Source: Loktanella sp. M215 (GTDB taxonomy: Bacteria > Pseudomonadota > Alphaproteobacteria > Rhodobacterales > Rhodobacteraceae). Taken from it: a DNA stretch of 64,000 nt. The notes beneath the pieces were generated by a model that had not been told where the DNA came from, ran no database searches, and saw only the letters and a list, made by a program, of their open reading frames with translations. The DNA is taken from assembly GCF_021735925.1 (NCBI RefSeq), contig NZ_WMEA01000001.1:2758001-2822000 (forward strand). Reading direction: 5' to 3'. The stretch's first letter is position 1; every line of letters begins with the position of its first letter. Below are positions 16,722 through 25,758 of this stretch, piece by piece. Both the position numbers and the translations under genes were made by a program.

Positions 16722-17128
16722 GCTATGCGATGTCGCAGGCGTTGCAGGTCGCCGTCTTTACGCGGTTGAGCGAGGACGCGGGCCTCACGGATCTGGTGGG
16801 GATGGCGGTCTTTGACGCGTTGCCGCCGGGCGATGTGCCGCAGCTGTACGTGGCGCTGGGGTCCGAGAAGGCGCGTGATGTGTCCGACGCCGACGGCTGC
16901 GGAGCGATCCACGACTTCACGATCTCGGTCGTCACGGATCTGGCGGGTTTTGCCATGGCGAAGCGCGCGGCCGCGGCGGTCTGTGATGCGCTGCTGGCGG
17001 AACCGCTGATGCTGGGGCGCGGGCGGGTGCTGGGGTTCCGCTTTTTCAAGGCGGAGGCCGCGCGGGTCGGCACCGGTGATACGCGCCGGATCGACCTGAT
17101 TTTCCGGGCCCGTCTGTCGGACGACTGA
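16718..17128 (+). CDS. GTA tail terminator (DUF3168 family, g8)
   Basis: The 136-aa product (MSYAMSQALQVAVFTRLSED) matches the DUF3168 tail-terminator type: a short N-terminal helix, then LYVALGSEKARDVSDADGCG and HDFTISVVTDLAGFAMAKRA. In RcGTA this protein forms the ring joining tail tube and head. ATG at 16718 overlaps the g7 stop (ATGA). Confidence 0.9.
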   Translation: MSYAMSQALQVAVFTRLSEDAGLTDLVGMAVFDALPPGDVPQLYVALGSEKARDVSDADGCGAIHDFTISVVTDLAGFAMAKRAAAAVCDALLAEPLMLGRGRVLGFRFFKAEAARVGTGDTRRIDLIFRARLSDD

Positions 17129-17161
17129 CGCACGCCTTTCTTCAATCCAAGGAGCAATGAC

Positions 17162-17578
17162 ATGGCAGCACAGAGTGGCAAGGACCTTTTGGTCAAGGTG
17201 GACATGACCGGCGACGGTCTGTTCGAAAGCGCGGCGGGCCTGCGGGCGACGCGCATCAGTTTCAACGCGGAAAGCGTCGATGTGACCAGTCTGGAGAGTG
17301 CGGGCGGCTGGCGCGAGCTGCTGGGCGGGGCCGGTGTGAAGACGGCGAGCATCTCCGGCTCGGGCATCTTTCGCGATGCGGTGACGGACGAGCGGATGCG
17401 GCAGGTGTTCTTTGACGGCGAGACGCCGGATTTTCAGGTCATCATCCCCGACTTCGGCACGGTGACGGGGCCGTTCCAGATCTCCTCCATCGAATACGCG
17501 GGCACCTTCGATGGCGAGGCGACCTATGAGCTGTCGCTGAACTCTGCGGGCGCCATCAGCTTTGTCGCGGCGATCTAG
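17162..17578 (+). CDS. GTA major tail protein (g9)
   Basis: The 138-aa product forms the tail tube rings. It opens AAQSGKDLLVKVDMTGDG, then shows the TP901-1-type tail-tube pattern VDVTSLESAGGWRELL, GVKTASISGSGIF and a beta-rich C-terminus. AAGGAG lies 5-7 nt upstream of the ATG. The stop TAG is directly abutted by the g10 ATG. Confidence 0.92.
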   Translation: MAAQSGKDLLVKVDMTGDGLFESAAGLRATRISFNAESVDVTSLESAGGWRELLGGAGVKTASISGSGIFRDAVTDERMRQVFFDGETPDFQVIIPDFGTVTGPFQISSIEYAGTFDGEATYELSLNSAGAISFVAAI

Positions 17579-17893
17579 ATGGTGAACCCGCTGGCAGGAG
17601 AGGTCCGCGTGACCGTCGACGGCGTGCCGCACGTGGCCAAGCTGACGCTGGGCGCGCTGGCGGAACTGGAGGCGGCGCTCGAGGAAGGATCGCTGGTCGA
17701 TCTGGTCGAGCGGTTCGAGTCCGGGCGCTATCGCGGACGCGACGTGCTGGCGCTGCTGGTGGCTGGGCTGCGCGGCGGGGGATGGCGCGGCAGTGCGGCG
17801 GATCTGCTGAGCGCGGATCTGGCGGGCGGACCGGTCGATGCGGCGCGGGTGGCAGCAGAGTTGCTGGCCCGCGCCTTTACCCCGCCGCAATGA
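17579..17893 (+). CDS. GTA gene 10 product (tail assembly chaperone type)
   Basis: The 104-aa product belongs to the 'gene transfer agent family protein' group (GEVRVTVDGVPHVAKLTLGA, then ELEAALEEGSLVDLVERFES). Its position between tail tube and tape measure is where phages encode tail chaperones. It starts on the base after the g9 stop and overlaps the next gene by ATGA. Confidence 0.85.
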   Translation: MVNPLAGEVRVTVDGVPHVAKLTLGALAELEAALEEGSLVDLVERFESGRYRGRDVLALLVAGLRGGGWRGSAADLLSADLAGGPVDAARVAAELLARAFTPPQ

Positions 17894-18096
17894 CCGGGGC
17901 GCTGGACTGGGCCGGGCTGATGCGGGCGGGTCTGCACGGTCTGCGGCTGACGCCTGATCAGTTCTGGCGGCTGACGCCGGCGGAGCTGGCGCTGATGTTG
18001 GGGCAGGGGGCGCAGGCGCGGCCCCTTGGGCGGGCCGCGCTGGATGACTTGATGACGGCGTATCCTGACGCCGCGAAAGGAGCCTTGGATGAATGA
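17890..18096 (+). CDS. GTA gene 10.1 tail assembly chaperone
   Basis: The 68-aa product carries the short phage tail-chaperone pattern common to rhodobacterial GTAs: GLHGLRLTPDQFWRLTPAEL followed by a Gly/Arg-rich linker and a terminal helix. In lambda-like phages the chaperone is made with a frameshift from the preceding gene; here it is a separate coupled frame. It overlaps g10 by 4 nt and g11 by 8 nt. Confidence 0.82.
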   Translation: MTGALDWAGLMRAGLHGLRLTPDQFWRLTPAELALMLGQGAQARPLGRAALDDLMTAYPDAAKGALDE

Positions 18097-18748
18097 AATG
18101 GATCAGATCGACAGCCTCGATGTTACCACGGCGGCGCTGGAGCGGACGCTGGGCGATACTGCCGCGATGGCCGCATCCTTTGATGCCACCCTGCGCGGCA
18201 TGCAGGGCACGCTGGGCGAGACGACTCGCGATCTGGGCAATCTGGAGCGCGGGTTTTCCGGCGGGCTGCGGCGCGCCTTCGACGGGCTGATCTTTGACGG
18301 CCGGTCGCTGTCGGACACGTTGGGGTCAGTGGCCAAGTCGATGATCAACACCGCCTATGCGGCGGCGATCAACCCGGTGATGAAACAGGCGGGGTCGCTG
18401 CTGGCGGACGGGATCAACGCGGCGGTGTCGGGGGCGATGCCTTTTGCCAATGGTGCACCCTTCAGCCAGGGGCGCGTGATGCCCTTTGCCAAGGGCGGTG
18501 TGGTCAGCAGCCCCACGTCCTTCGGGATGCGCGGCGGCACCGGCCTGATGGGCGAGGCCGGGCCGGAGGCGATCATGCCGCTGGCGCGCGGGGCCGATGG
18601 GCGGCTGGGCGTGCGCGGTGGCGGCGCGCAGACCGTCAACGTCACGATGCACGTCAGCACGCCGGATGTGCAGGGCTTTCAGCGCAGCCAGAGCCAGATC
18701 GCGGCCCAGATGGGTCGCGTGCTGGGGCGCGGACAACGGAACCGGTAG
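18089..18748 (+). CDS. GTA tape measure protein (short form, g11)
   Basis: The tape measure sets tail length. At 219 aa it is very short, as in RcGTA, which has a short tail. The first half is helical (ERTLGDTAAMAASFDATLRG); the middle has a hydrophobic Ala/Gly-rich part; the C-terminal half carries the lambda-type signature FAKGGVVSSPTSFGMRGG followed by GLMGEAGPEAIMPL. It overlaps g10.1 by 8 nt. Confidence 0.9.
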   Translation: MNEMDQIDSLDVTTAALERTLGDTAAMAASFDATLRGMQGTLGETTRDLGNLERGFSGGLRRAFDGLIFDGRSLSDTLGSVAKSMINTAYAAAINPVMKQAGSLLADGINAAVSGAMPFANGAPFSQGRVMPFAKGGVVSSPTSFGMRGGTGLMGEAGPEAIMPLARGADGRLGVRGGGAQTVNVTMHVSTPDVQGFQRSQSQIAAQMGRVLGRGQRNR

Positions 18749-18760
18749 GGGATCAGCACC

Positions 18761-19393
18761 ATGGCCTTTCACGACATTCGCTTTCCGGCGAACCTGAGCT
18801 TTGGCGCGACCGGCGGGCCGGAGCGGCGCACCGAGATCGTTACGCTGGCGAACGGGTATGAAGAGCGCAACACGCCGTGGCAGCACTCGCGCCGGCGGTT
18901 CGATGCGGGCGTGGGCCTGCGGTCGCTGGATGACATCGCGCAGCTGATCGCCTTCTTCGAGGCGCGGCAGGGCCAGTTGCACGGGTTCCGCTGGAAGGAC
19001 TGGGGGGACTACAAGTCCTGCGCGCCGTCCAAGACCCCCGACATGCTGGATCAGTTGATCGCCATCGGGGACGAGGTGACGACGGTCCTGCCGCTGGTAA
19101 AGCGCTATGAAAGCGGCGGACAGAGTTACCTGCGGCCGATATCAAAGCCGGTGCCGGGCACGCTGCGCATCGCGATCGGCGGTGTCGAGACGCAGGAAAG
19201 CATCGACTGGACAGTGGACACGACGACCGGGCTGGTCACCTTCGGCCATGCGCCCGATCTGGGGGCAGAGGTGCGCGCGGGGTTCGAGTTCGACATTCCC
19301 GTGCGGTTCGACACCGACCGGATCGAGACCTCCGTCTCCAGCTTTCAGGCCGGGCAGGCGCCCAGCGTGCCGGTGGTCGAGGTGCGGATATGA
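18761..19393 (+). CDS. GTA distal tail protein (DUF2460, g12)
   Basis: The 210-aa product is of the DUF2460/TIGR02217 type, the GTA distal tail ring. Characteristic stretches are FHDIRFPANLSFGATGGPE, RRFDAGVGLRSLDDIAQL and HGFRWKDWGDYKSC. It starts 12 nt after g11 and overlaps g13 by 4 nt (ATGA). Confidence 0.92.
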   Translation: MAFHDIRFPANLSFGATGGPERRTEIVTLANGYEERNTPWQHSRRRFDAGVGLRSLDDIAQLIAFFEARQGQLHGFRWKDWGDYKSCAPSKTPDMLDQLIAIGDEVTTVLPLVKRYESGGQSYLRPISKPVPGTLRIAIGGVETQESIDWTVDTTTGLVTFGHAPDLGAEVRAGFEFDIPVRFDTDRIETSVSSFQAGQAPSVPVVEVRI

Positions 19394-20271
19394 CCGCCGC
19401 GGGGCTGTTCGCGCATCTGGGGACCGGCGCCACGCATGTCTGCCAGTGCTGGTCGATCACCCGCAGCGATGGCGTGACCTTCGGGTTCACGGACCATGAC
19501 CGCCCGCTTGCCTTCGAGGGGATCACCTTTCTGGCGGACTCTGGGCTGAGCGCGCGGGCGCTGGGCTTGAGTTCCGGCCTTGCGGTCGACAACTCCGAGG
19601 CGGTGGGGTTGTTGCAATCGGATGTGATTGCCGAGGCGGATATCGCGGCGGGGCGTTATGACGGGGCAGAGGTCCGCAACTGGCTGGTGCGCTGGGACAG
19701 CGTGGGCCAGCGGCAGTTGCGGTTCCGCGGCACGATCGGAGAGATCACCCGGCAGGCGGGGCAGTTTCAGGTGGAACTGCGGGGCCTGACGGATGCGCTG
19801 AACCAGCCGTCGGGGCGCACCTATCTGCGCAGCTGTTCTGCCGTGTTGGGCGATGCGGCCTGCGGGGTCGATACGGACGATCCGGCCTTTGCCGCGACCT
19901 TGCCGGTGCTGGATCAGCGCGGAGCCGGGGAGTTCGTCGTAGCCGATACCGGTTATAACGACCGCTGGTTCGAGCAGGGCATGCTGGAGGTCGTGTCTGG
20001 CAACGCCAAGGGGCTGACGGCCACGATCAAGCATGATCGGCTGGAGAATGGCCGCCACCGGATCATCCTGTGGCAGGCGCTGCGCGCGGCTGTGCGCACC
20101 GGCGATCGGGTGAAGCTGATCGCGGGCTGCGACAAGCGGGCCGAGACCTGCCGGCTGAAGTTCGCCAACCTCGTGAACTTTCGCGGCTTTCCCGACATGC
20201 CCGGCGACGACTGGATGATCAGCGTGCCGCGCAGCGATGACGCGGGCAACGGCGGGAGCTCGGTGCGATGA
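19390..20271 (+). CDS. GTA tail hub protein (DUF2163, g13)
   Basis: The 293-aa product is of the DUF2163/TIGR02218 type, forming part of the tail-tip hub. It contains a Cys-rich pattern (HVCQCWSITRSDGVTFGFTD; RTYLRSCSAVLGDAACGVD; GCDKRAETCRLKF) that in RcGTA binds an iron-sulphur cluster in the hub. The conserved cysteines are present here. It is translationally coupled to g12 and g14 by ATGA overlaps. Confidence 0.92.
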   Translation: MTAAGLFAHLGTGATHVCQCWSITRSDGVTFGFTDHDRPLAFEGITFLADSGLSARALGLSSGLAVDNSEAVGLLQSDVIAEADIAAGRYDGAEVRNWLVRWDSVGQRQLRFRGTIGEITRQAGQFQVELRGLTDALNQPSGRTYLRSCSAVLGDAACGVDTDDPAFAATLPVLDQRGAGEFVVADTGYNDRWFEQGMLEVVSGNAKGLTATIKHDRLENGRHRIILWQALRAAVRTGDRVKLIAGCDKRAETCRLKFANLVNFRGFPDMPGDDWMISVPRSDDAGNGGSSVR

Positions 20272-20696
20272 ACGCCGTCGTGGCGGAGGCGCGCCAATGG
20301 CTTGGGACGCCTTATGTGCATCAGGCCTCTGTCCGGGGGGCGGGGTGCGATTGTCTGGGGCTGGTCCGGGGAATCTGGCGCGCGTTGCACGGGGCAGAGC
20401 CGCAGGTGATGCCGCGTTACACGCCTGACTGGGACGAACCGCAGGGGGCGGAGGTGCTGTGGGCTGCGGCCCGCCGGCATTTGCGACCCGTGGACGACCA
20501 AGTGATGGCGCCGGGTCAGGTGCTGCTGTTTCGCATGCGCGAGGACGCGGTGGCCAAGCATCTGGGTGTGGTGGCGGCGGTCGGGGCGCATCCGCGTTTC
20601 ATCCACGCCTATACGCGGCACGGTGTGCTGGAAAGCCCGCTGTCGGACCCCTGGGTGCGCCGGATCGCGGCGCGTTTTGAATTTGAGAGAGGATAA
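20268..20696 (+). CDS. GTA tail-tip cell-wall peptidase (NlpC/P60, g14)
   Basis: This peptidase opens the recipient's murein during DNA delivery. The 142-aa product has the NlpC/P60 catalytic Cys in GAGCDCLGLVRG (about residue 28) and the catalytic His in VAKHLGVVAAVGAHPRFIHA. Length fits the GTA version. It overlaps g13 by ATGA and ends 3 nt before g15. Confidence 0.93.
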   Translation: MNAVVAEARQWLGTPYVHQASVRGAGCDCLGLVRGIWRALHGAEPQVMPRYTPDWDEPQGAEVLWAAARRHLRPVDDQVMAPGQVLLFRMREDAVAKHLGVVAAVGAHPRFIHAYTRHGVLESPLSDPWVRRIAARFEFERG

Positions 20697-20699
20697 CTC

Positions 20700-23600
20700 A
20701 TGGCAACGCTGGTTCTTTCGGCCGCGGGCATGGCGCTGGGCGGGTCCATCGGGGGCACCGTCATGGGTCTGTCGATGGCAACGGTCGGCCGCGCGGCGGG
20801 GGCGGTGCTGGGCCGCGCCATCGACCAGCGGCTGCTGGGGGCTGGCAGTGCGGCGGTCGAGGTCGGGCGCATCGACCGGTTTCGCCTGACGGGCGCCAGC
20901 GAGGGCACGGCGATGGCCCGCGTCCACGGGCGCATGCGTCTGGGCGGGCAGATCATCTGGGCCACGACGTTTCAGGAGGTCGCGACGACCACGGGCGGCG
21001 GCAAGGGCGCCGGGCCGCAGCCAGCGACGACGACCTACAGCTATTCGGTCAGCGTGGCCGTGGCCCTGTGTGAGGGCGAGATCGCGCGGGTGGGGCGGGT
21101 CTGGGCGGATGGCGAGGAGGTCTCGCCTGCGGCATTGAACATGCGCGTCTATCCGGGGACGGATGACCAGCAACCCGATCCCAAGATCGCCGCGGTCGAG
21201 GGACTGGACTTTGCGCCGGCCTATCGCGGCACCGCCTATGTCGTGTTCGAGGATCTGGCGCTGGACCGGTTCGGGAACCGCGTGCCGCAGTTCACGTTCG
21301 AGGTGATGCGACCGGCGGAACCGGGCACACCCGCCGACCTGGCGGATATCGCGCGGCAGGTGCGCGGCGTGGCGCTGATCCCCGGGACCGGGGAATACGC
21401 GCTGGCGACGACGCAGGTGAACCTTGCGGCGGCCTACGGCGAGGAGGTGGCGATCAACGTGAACTCGCCGGCCGGGGGCACGGATTTCAGTGCCTCCATC
21501 ACGGCGCTGGACGAGGAGCTGCCGCAGTGCGGGTCGGTGAGCCTTGTGGTGTCGTGGTTCGGCAGCGATCTGCGCTGCGGCGACTGCCTGGTCCAGCCAA
21601 AGGTCGAACAGCGAGAGGTCGACGGCGATCCGATGCCGTGGCGCGTGGCTGACATCACGCGCGGACAGGCGGGACTGGTGCCGCGAAAGGACGACCGGCC
21701 CGTCTATGGTGGAACACCTGCGGATGCGGCGGTGATTGAAGGGATCCGGGCGCTGAAGGCCCGCGGCTTCAGTCCGATGTTCTATCCCTTCATCCTGATG
21801 GAGCAGATGCCGGGCAACACCCTGCCCAACCCCTATACCGGCCAGCCGGGTCAGCCGCGCCTGCCGTGGCGCGGGCGGATCACGCTGGACCGCGCGCCCG
21901 GGCAGGCGGGATCGACGGATCGCACGGCGGCCGCAGCGGCAGAGGTCGCAGCCTTCATGGGGACGGCGCAGCCTTCGGATTTCGTGCTGGACGGCGAAGC
22001 GGTGCGCTATTCCGGCCCGGCCGCGTGGCGCTATCGCCGATTCGTGCTGCACTACGCGCATCTCTGCAAGGCGGCAGGGGGTGTCGACGCCTTCTGCATC
22101 GGGTCAGAGATGGTGGCTCTGACGCAGATCAGGGGGGCGGCTGACAGCTTTCCGGCGGTCGCTGCGCTACGCCAGCTCGCGGCGGATGTGCGCGGGATTT
22201 TGGGGCCGGACTGTCAGATCAGCTATGCAGCCGACTGGTCGGAATACCACGGCTATCAACCAGAGGGGACGGGCGACAAGTATTTCCACCTCGACCCGCT
22301 GTGGGCCGATGACAACATCGACTTCATCGGGATCGACAATTACATGCCGCTGTCGGACTGGCGCGACGGGACGGATCACGCGGACGCGGGGTTTGGGGCG
22401 ATTTACAACCTCGACTATCTGAAGGCCAACGTGGCGGGCGGCGAGGGCTATGACTGGTATTACCACTCGCCCGAGGCGCGCGACGCCCAGATCCGCACGC
22501 CGATCACCGATGGCGACGACGAGCCTTGGGTTTGGCGGTACAAGGACTTGCCGGGCTGGTGGTCGCACGATCACCACGACCGCATCGATGGCGAGCGGGT
22601 CACGGCCAAGACGGCGTGGGTGCCGCAAAGCAAGCCGTTCTGGTTCACGGAATTCGGCTGTGCTGCGATCGACAAGGGGACCAATCAGCCGAACAAGTTC
22701 CTTGACCCCAAGTCGTCGGAAAGCCTGCTGCCGTTCTATTCCAATGGGATGCGCGACGATTTCATGCAGATGCAGTATCTGCGCGCGATGTTTGGGCATT
22801 ACGCCAAGATCGCCAACAACCCGCGTGCAACGGGGCCGCTGTATCAGGGGCCGATGCTGAACATGGCGCGGGCGCATGTCTGGTGCTGGGACGCGCGGCC
22901 CTATCCGTTCTTCCCGGCGAACAATGCCCTGTGGTCTGACGGCGACAATTACATGCGCGGTCACTGGCTGAACGGGCGGGCGGTGGCGCGCACGCTGGCC
23001 GGTGTCGTGGCAGAGATCTGTGCGGAATCCGGCGTGACGGACGTGAATGTGTCGCGGCTATACGGTGTCGTGCGGGGCTATGCGTTGACCGATGTGGCCA
23101 GTGCGCGGGCGCAGTTGCAGCCGCTGCTGCTGGCTTACGGGGTCGAGGTGGCGGAACGGGACGGGGCGCTGGTCTTTACCAACCGTGATGGGCTGGCGCA
23201 GCGGGTCCTGACGCCGGACATGCTGGCGGAAGATCCCGAGCGGGCCGCTGACGTGGTCCACTCCCGTATGCCGCAGACCGAGATCGAGGGGCGGGTGCAG
23301 ATCGGTTTCGTCGATACCGAAGGCAACTACGACGTCGCGGTGGCGGAGGCGCTGGACCCGCAGACCTGTGCCACCGGTGTGACGCGCAGCGAATTCGCGC
23401 TGGGCCTGACGCGGGGCGAAGGCGCGCGGATCGCGGCGCGCTGGATCAACGAATCGCGCGTGGCGCGGGACGGCGTCAGCTTTGCCCTGCCGCCGTCACA
23501 GGCGGACCTGGGGGCGGGCGACGTGGTGGACCTGCGGGACGGGGGCAATGCCGGCCTTTACCGGATCGACCGGATCGAGGAGGCGGGGCTGCGACTGGTC

Positions 23601-24614
23601 GAGGCGACGCGGGTCGATCCCGAGATTTATCTGCCGCAACGGCGGCTGGAGGAGGGTGCCAGCCTGGTGCCGTTCACCGCGCCGACACCGGTGGCCGCGG
23701 TCTTCATGGACCTGCCGCTGATCCGTGGCGACGAGGCCGAGTTCGCGCCCTACTTCGCGGCGACGGCCCGCAACTGGTCCGGGGGCGTGGCGCTTTACGG
23801 TGCGCCGCAGGATAACGATTATATCCTGCAAGAGGTCCTGCGTTATCGTAGCGTGATGGGCACCCTGGTGGCGCCGCTGCCGCGCGGACGCACCGCGCTG
23901 TGGGATCGCAATATCCTGCAGGTCAGGCTGGTCAGCGGTGCGCTGAAGGCCGTCGATCCGGAGGCGGTTCTGGCGGGGGCGAATGTACTGGCGATCGGGG
24001 ATGGCAGCGCCGACGGTTGGGAGATTGTGCAATTCGCGCAGGCGCAACTGATCGCGCCGCAGACCTACGCGCTGACGGAATTGCTGCGCGGCCAGCGTGG
24101 CAGCAGTGCCATGATCCGCGATGTCTGGCCCATCGGCACGCGCGTCGTGTTGATGGACGGACGGCCCGAACCGGTGACGATCCCGACGGCGGCGCGTGGT
24201 CAGGTCCGGCATTTCCGCTATGGCCCGGTCAAGCGGCCGGTTACGGACCGCAGCTATCGCCATGTGGTTCACACCTTCAAGGGCAACGCGTTGCGCCCCT
24301 ATCCGGTGGTGCATCTGTCGGCGGCACGCGACAGTGACGATCTGCGGGTGGCGTGGATCCGGCAGACCCGGATCGACGGCGATCTGTGGGGCCGTGGCGA
24401 TGTGCCGCTGGGCGAAGAAGAGCAGGCCTATGTCGTGCAGGTCCGGCAGGGGGACGATGTGCGGCGCGAGGAGACGGTTGCAACGCCGCGCTGGGTCTAT
24501 ACCGGGGCGATGCGACAGGCGGACGGGCTGACGGGCTCCTACGTGATCGCCGTGGCGCAACTGTCGGCGCGCTATGGCACCGGTCCTTTCACGATGTTGC
24601 AGATCGGTGCGTGA
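20700..24614 (+). CDS. GTA megatron / host-specificity protein (g15)
   Basis: The 1304-aa product is the large tail-tip protein that contacts the recipient cell. The first about 60 residues are glycine-rich and hydrophobic. A TIM-barrel, glycoside-hydrolase-like domain occupies about residues 430-760 (YRRFVLHYAHLCKAAGGVDA; WFTEFGCAAIDKGTNQPNKF), followed by phage-tail-like domains and the GTA-specific C-terminal part. The TIM barrel is conserved in GTAs though its substrate is unproven. The whole frame is intact. Confidence 0.94.
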   Translation: MATLVLSAAGMALGGSIGGTVMGLSMATVGRAAGAVLGRAIDQRLLGAGSAAVEVGRIDRFRLTGASEGTAMARVHGRMRLGGQIIWATTFQEVATTTGGGKGAGPQPATTTYSYSVSVAVALCEGEIARVGRVWADGEEVSPAALNMRVYPGTDDQQPDPKIAAVEGLDFAPAYRGTAYVVFEDLALDRFGNRVPQFTFEVMRPAEPGTPADLADIARQVRGVALIPGTGEYALATTQVNLAAAYGEEVAINVNSPAGGTDFSASITALDEELPQCGSVSLVVSWFGSDLRCGDCLVQPKVEQREVDGDPMPWRVADITRGQAGLVPRKDDRPVYGGTPADAAVIEGIRALKARGFSPMFYPFILMEQMPGNTLPNPYTGQPGQPRLPWRGRITLDRAPGQAGSTDRTAAAAAEVAAFMGTAQPSDFVLDGEAVRYSGPAAWRYRRFVLHYAHLCKAAGGVDAFCIGSEMVALTQIRGAADSFPAVAALRQLAADVRGILGPDCQISYAADWSEYHGYQPEGTGDKYFHLDPLWADDNIDFIGIDNYMPLSDWRDGTDHADAGFGAIYNLDYLKANVAGGEGYDWYYHSPEARDAQIRTPITDGDDEPWVWRYKDLPGWWSHDHHDRIDGERVTAKTAWVPQSKPFWFTEFGCAAIDKGTNQPNKFLDPKSSESLLPFYSNGMRDDFMQMQYLRAMFGHYAKIANNPRATGPLYQGPMLNMARAHVWCWDARPYPFFPANNALWSDGDNYMRGHWLNGRAVARTLAGVVAEICAESGVTDVNVSRLYGVVRGYALTDVASARAQLQPLLLAYGVEVAERDGALVFTNRDGLAQRVLTPDMLAEDPERAADVVHSRMPQTEIEGRVQIGFVDTEGNYDVAVAEALDPQTCATGVTRSEFALGLTRGEGARIAARWINESRVARDGVSFALPPSQADLGAGDVVDLRDGGNAGLYRIDRIEEAGLRLVEATRVDPEIYLPQRRLEEGASLVPFTAPTPVAAVFMDLPLIRGDEAEFAPYFAATARNWSGGVALYGAPQDNDYILQEVLRYRSVMGTLVAPLPRGRTALWDRNILQVRLVSGALKAVDPEAVLAGANVLAIGDGSADGWEIVQFAQAQLIAPQTYALTELLRGQRGSSAMIRDVWPIGTRVVLMDGRPEPVTIPTAARGQVRHFRYGPVKRPVTDRSYRHVVHTFKGNALRPYPVVHLSAARDSDDLRVAWIRQTRIDGDLWGRGDVPLGEEEQAYVVQVRQGDDVRREETVATPRWVYTGAMRQADGLTGSYVIAVAQLSARYGTGPFTMLQIGA

Positions 24615-24883
24615 TGCGGCCTGTCGGTCTCTCGGACCTTGATGATGCGGTGCGGGCGGTTCTGGCTGTCCGGGTGGCGGACAGGGCCGCCACCGCCGTG
24701 CGACTCGTGGGACAGGCCTGCGTCGCGGACCGTTATCGCAAGCGGCTGGGCCGCAGACATCCCGCCTGGGGCGACGGCACCCTGTCGGCGGCGGCGCGTG
24801 CCGGTCCCATGGTTGCGGCGTCCGGGTGGTGTGACCGGGACTATCGCGCAGCACTGGCAGTGATGCTTGCGGCGCTCGCCTGA
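24614..24883 (+). CDS. Small conserved protein trailing the GTA cluster
   Basis: The 89-aa product (MRPVGLSDLDDAVRAVLAV) is helical, with a RYRKRLGRRHPAWGDGTLSAAA middle. Its ATG overlaps the g15 stop by one base, implying translation coupling. As I recall, similar short proteins follow GTA cassettes in other Rhodobacterales, but no role is known. It is not part of the canonical g1-g15 set. Confidence 0.65.
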   Translation: MRPVGLSDLDDAVRAVLAVRVADRAATAVRLVGQACVADRYRKRLGRRHPAWGDGTLSAAARAGPMVAASGWCDRDYRAALAVMLAALA

Positions 24884-24891
24884 CAGAGGCT

Positions 24892-24920
24892 TTGATTTTG
24901 GCGCGCCCATCCTATATCCT
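24892..24920 (+). promoter_or_regulatory. Candidate promoter for cysE
   Basis: TTGATT (24892-24897) and TATCCT (24915-24920) are separated by 17 nt, about 30 nt before the cysE start. Good sigma-70 spacing; assigned by inspection. Confidence 0.5.
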
Positions 24921-24951
24921 ATGACAACCGTGCCGGACAGGAAAGAAGATC

Positions 24952-25758
24952 ATGGCCCATTCACAAACCAAGCTGCACACCCTCGATCCGGTCTGGCAAA
25001 AGATCACGGACGAGGCGCGTAGTGCTGTCGATGCCGCGCCTGCCATGGGGTCCATGCTGCATGCGGGGATTCTGCAGCACGACAGTTTCGATGATGCGCT
25101 GGCCTACCGGATCGCGATGAAACTCGCGTCGTCGGAAATGTCGGCGCAGGATCTGCGCGAGATTGCCGACGAGGCCTACGGGCAGTCCGATTCGCTGACG
25201 CTTGACGCGCGCGCCGATCTGGTCGCCACAATGGACCGCGACCCCGCCTGCCACCGTTTCATGCAGCCCCTGATGTTCTTCAAGGGCTATCAGGCGGTGC
25301 AGGCCTACCGGCTGAGCCACTGGCTGTGGACCGACGGGCAGATCGATCTGGCGTATTTCATGCAGATGCGCGTGTCCGAGGTCTTTGGCGTCGACATTCA
25401 TCCGGCCGCCAAGATCGGCAAGGGCCTGATGATCGACCACGCGCATTCCATCGTCGTCGGCGAGACGGCGGTTGTCGGCGACAATGTGTCGATGCTGCAT
25501 TCCGTGACCCTTGGCGGCACCGGCAAGGAAGAGGAAAAGCGCCATCCGACTATCGGCAACGGCGTGCTGATTGGGGCGGGGGCCAAGGTGTTGGGCAACA
25601 TCACCATCGGCTATTGCAGCCGGATCGCCGCAGGTTCGGTCGTGCTGCACGACGTGCCGCCGATGAAGACGGTGGCGGGCGTTCCCGCCAAGGTCGTTGG
25701 CGAAGCGGGATGTTCGCAACCGGCCCTGTCGATGAACCATATCCTCGCCGAAGACTAG
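24952..25758 (+). CDS. cysE: Serine O-acetyltransferase
   Basis: CysE makes O-acetylserine from serine and acetyl-CoA, the first step of cysteine synthesis. The 268-aa product has an N-terminal helical domain (about 1-140) and a left-handed hexapeptide-repeat domain with DIHPAAKIGKGLMIDHAHSI, VVGDNVSMLHSVTLGGTGKE and GAGAKVLGNITIGYCSRIAA. Catalytic Asp and His (IDHAHS) are present. AGGAAAGAAG precedes the ATG. Its stop overlaps the convergent AhpD-like gene by 3 nt. Confidence 0.96.
   Translation: MAHSQTKLHTLDPVWQKITDEARSAVDAAPAMGSMLHAGILQHDSFDDALAYRIAMKLASSEMSAQDLREIADEAYGQSDSLTLDARADLVATMDRDPACHRFMQPLMFFKGYQAVQAYRLSHWLWTDGQIDLAYFMQMRVSEVFGVDIHPAAKIGKGLMIDHAHSIVVGETAVVGDNVSMLHSVTLGGTGKEEEKRHPTIGNGVLIGAGAKVLGNITIGYCSRIAAGSVVLHDVPPMKTVAGVPAKVVGEAGCSQPALSMNHILAED

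Larger units (their letters stand above)
10711..24614 (+). other. Complete gene transfer agent (GTA) structural cluster
   Basis: Fifteen main genes plus g3.5 and g10.1 follow the order of RcGTA of Rhodobacter capsulatus: terminase, portal, protease, capsid, connectors, tail tube, chaperones, tape measure, distal tail, hub proteins, cell-wall peptidase and megatron. All frames are open, many overlap by 4 or 8 nt, and no integrase, repressor or replication gene is present. This is what separates a domesticated GTA from a prophage. GTAs package random host DNA and deliver it to relatives. Lysis and regulator genes are normally elsewhere on the chromosome and are not seen here. Confidence 0.95.
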
